64,000 nucleotides of DNA, taken from Granulicella aggregans. GTDB lineage: Bacteria; Acidobacteriota; Terriglobia; Terriglobales; Acidobacteriaceae. The translations under genes were made by a program, and so were the position numbers. Of this stretch, positions 63,024 through 64,000 are shown piece by piece. Where the stretch lies: contig NZ_JAGSYE010000002.1 of NCBI RefSeq assembly GCF_025685565.1, positions 434,001 through 498,000 of the forward strand. Direction: 5' to 3'. How positions within the stretch are numbered: the first letter of the stretch is position 1; the number at the start of each line of letters is the position of its first letter. The notes under the pieces are model-generated. The model saw only the letters and a program-made list of their open reading frames with translations, did no database searches and was not told where the DNA came from.

Positions 63024-64000
63024 CTATGGCTTGGTCAGGCCGGAAGCAAACAGGTAGACGAGACCTTCGGTGAGGGTGGGATGGGTGACAATCAGGTCGC
63101 GGAGAGCGGTATAGGGCAGATTGGCGGACATGGCGAGCTGGACCGGCGCAAGGAGCTCGCCTGTGCCAATGCCTACAGCCGTGAAGCCCAGGATAGTGTC
63201 GTCGGGTGCGATGAGGGCCTTCAGAAAACCTTCAGTCTCGCCCATGGTGCGAGTACGGAGGACGCCGATCATAGGCAGTCTGGCGAGACGATAGGAAATG
63301 CCCCGGCGCTTTGCGTCTGACTCGCTGAGGCCGATGCGAGCGAACTCGGGGTCGGTGAAAAGACAGAAGGGAACTTGGCGGGCTGTGGTGCTGCGGTATT
63401 TGCCTTGGGTGAGTTGGTCGCGAACGATACGATAGTCGTCGAAAGCAATGTGGGTGAAGTGAGGGCTACCAGCGCAGTCGCCCACAGCGAAGATGTTCTT
63501 AGCCGAGGTACGGAGAAGCTCGTCGACCTGGATGTGACCGGAGGGCTTGAGATCGACGCCGAGAAGGTCCAGGCCTATGTCCTGGGTGTTGGGTGTGCGA
63601 CCGGCAGCTACGAGCAGGTGAGAGCCGGTAAGCATAACAAGATTCTTGGACTGGCTTTCGGAATGGTTAACGTAGATGGTAACTTTTGTGCCGGAGGTGC
63701 CGGAGACGCTATCAACGTTGGCGTTCGTGAGGAAATTAACGCCCTCACGCTCAAGCAGAGTCGTGAGGAGGGCTGAGACGTCTTCGTCTTCGCGGTGGAG
63801 AACACGAGGATTGCGCTCGACGACGGTGACAGCGGAGCCGAGACGGCGCATCGCCTGAGCGAACTCTAGGCCGATGTATCCGCCTCCTAGGATGATGAGG
63901 TGGCTAGGGACCTGGCCACTCTCGAGCATCTCGATGTGGGTAAGAGGGGCAGCTTCGCCGAGACCGGGAATAGGGTCGATGGTGGCACGCGAGCCGGTGC
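63024..64000 (-). CDS. Pyridine nucleotide-disulfide oxidoreductase (mercuric reductase/LPD-like), truncated by the right edge
   Basis: The visible 325 residues are the C-terminal two-thirds of a class-I flavoprotein: the NAD-binding motif LIILGGGYIGLEFAQAMRRLG, the FAD motif NIFAVGDCAGSPHFTHIA, and the dimerisation domain with PFCLFTDPEFARIGLSE and HPTLTEGLVYLF. The end lacks the His-Glu pair of dihydrolipoamide dehydrogenase (HPTLTEG instead of HAHPTxxE), so it is closer to MerA/YkgC-like members. The reading is open to 64000 (TGSRATIDPIPGLGEA), and the redox-disulfide region lies outside the window. Confidence 0.88.
   Translation of the reverse strand, partial: TGSRATIDPIPGLGEAAPLTHIEMLESGQVPSHLIILGGGYIGLEFAQAMRRLGSAVTVVERNPRVLHREDEDVSALLTTLLEREGVNFLTNANVDSVSGTSGTKVTIYVNHSESQSKNLVMLTGSHLLVAAGRTPNTQDIGLDLLGVDLKPSGHIQVDELLRTSAKNIFAVGDCAGSPHFTHIAFDDYRIVRDQLTQGKYRSTTARQVPFCLFTDPEFARIGLSESDAKRRGISYRLARLPMIGVLRTRTMGETEGFLKALIAPDDTILGFTAVGIGTGELLAPVQLAMSANLPYTALRDLIVTHPTLTEGLVYLFASGLTKP

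Noticed and set aside
39296-64000. Complete genomic island with matching att repeats
   Set aside because: No second copy of the tRNA-Glu 3' end was found by eye, so a far boundary cannot be set.

Overview
The window looks like the chromosome of a soil acidobacterium (class Acidobacteriia/Terriglobia, Terriglobus-Granulicella-Edaphobacter type). It is GC-rich and uses many GTG starts. Its gene set is typical of that group: a TonB-dependent receptor with an N-terminal carboxypeptidase-regulatory-like domain, a DUF1800 protein, a DUF885 peptidase-like protein, long secreted PIG-L (LmbE) proteins, a CE15 esterase, a GH43 hydrolase, a reg_prop propeller histidine kinase and a Ku/LigD pair. The genus assignment is inference; no search was run.

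Layout. 1-13.5 kb is mostly ordinary: an M48-like protein that has lost its HExxH motif, a FUSC transporter, rimO with a large insert, a frameshifted GIY-YIG gene inside REP-like palindromes, DUF885, a YncE-like propeller, yacG-pgpA, an IPT/SMP-30 propeller, GH43, rplS, and rnhB overlapping a PIG-L deacetylase. 13.5-33 kb carries DUF1800, the MsrPQ repair pair for oxidised periplasmic methionines, an APC permease, a large secreted PIG-L protein, a hydratase, malate synthase A, a CSS/EAL c-di-GMP phosphodiesterase with DUF2277, a CE15 esterase, the Ku-LigD end-joining pair, and an arginine-type amidinohydrolase with candidate ARG boxes. A small gene with its own promoter, a 137-nt leader that can hide its Shine-Dalgarno, and a strong terminator sits at 33.3-33.8 kb. 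An RND efflux pair and a YhhQ-type transporter follow.

39.3-41.8 kb is an accessory scar: tRNA-Glu(CTC), the C-terminal stub of a tyrosine integrase, an acidic protein, a decayed winged-helix gene, and three 21-bp iterons next to an AT-rich tract. I read it as the remnant of an integrated plasmid-like element. 41.8-50.2 kb holds a DesK/DesR-like two-component pair, divergent across a tandem palindromic operator from a TonB receptor operon, and a SpoIIE phosphatase. 50.2-57 kb is a second decayed accessory region: an IS3 OrfA remnant, a long palindrome, a broken DUF4011-type helicase with a DUF559-like end, a Dps C-terminal fragment, and a three-gene hydrolase operon. 57-64 kb has a DoxX-like protein, a NarL-type regulator, two paralogous alpha/beta hydrolases, a reg_prop histidine kinase, and a pyridine-nucleotide disulfide oxidoreductase that runs off the right edge.

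The strongest leads for something undescribed are the GIY-YIG gene whose last codons form the same palindrome that flanks it and recurs between ku and ligD, the small gene with the structured leader, and the iteron-bearing plasmid scar. No CRISPR array or complete phage is visible.
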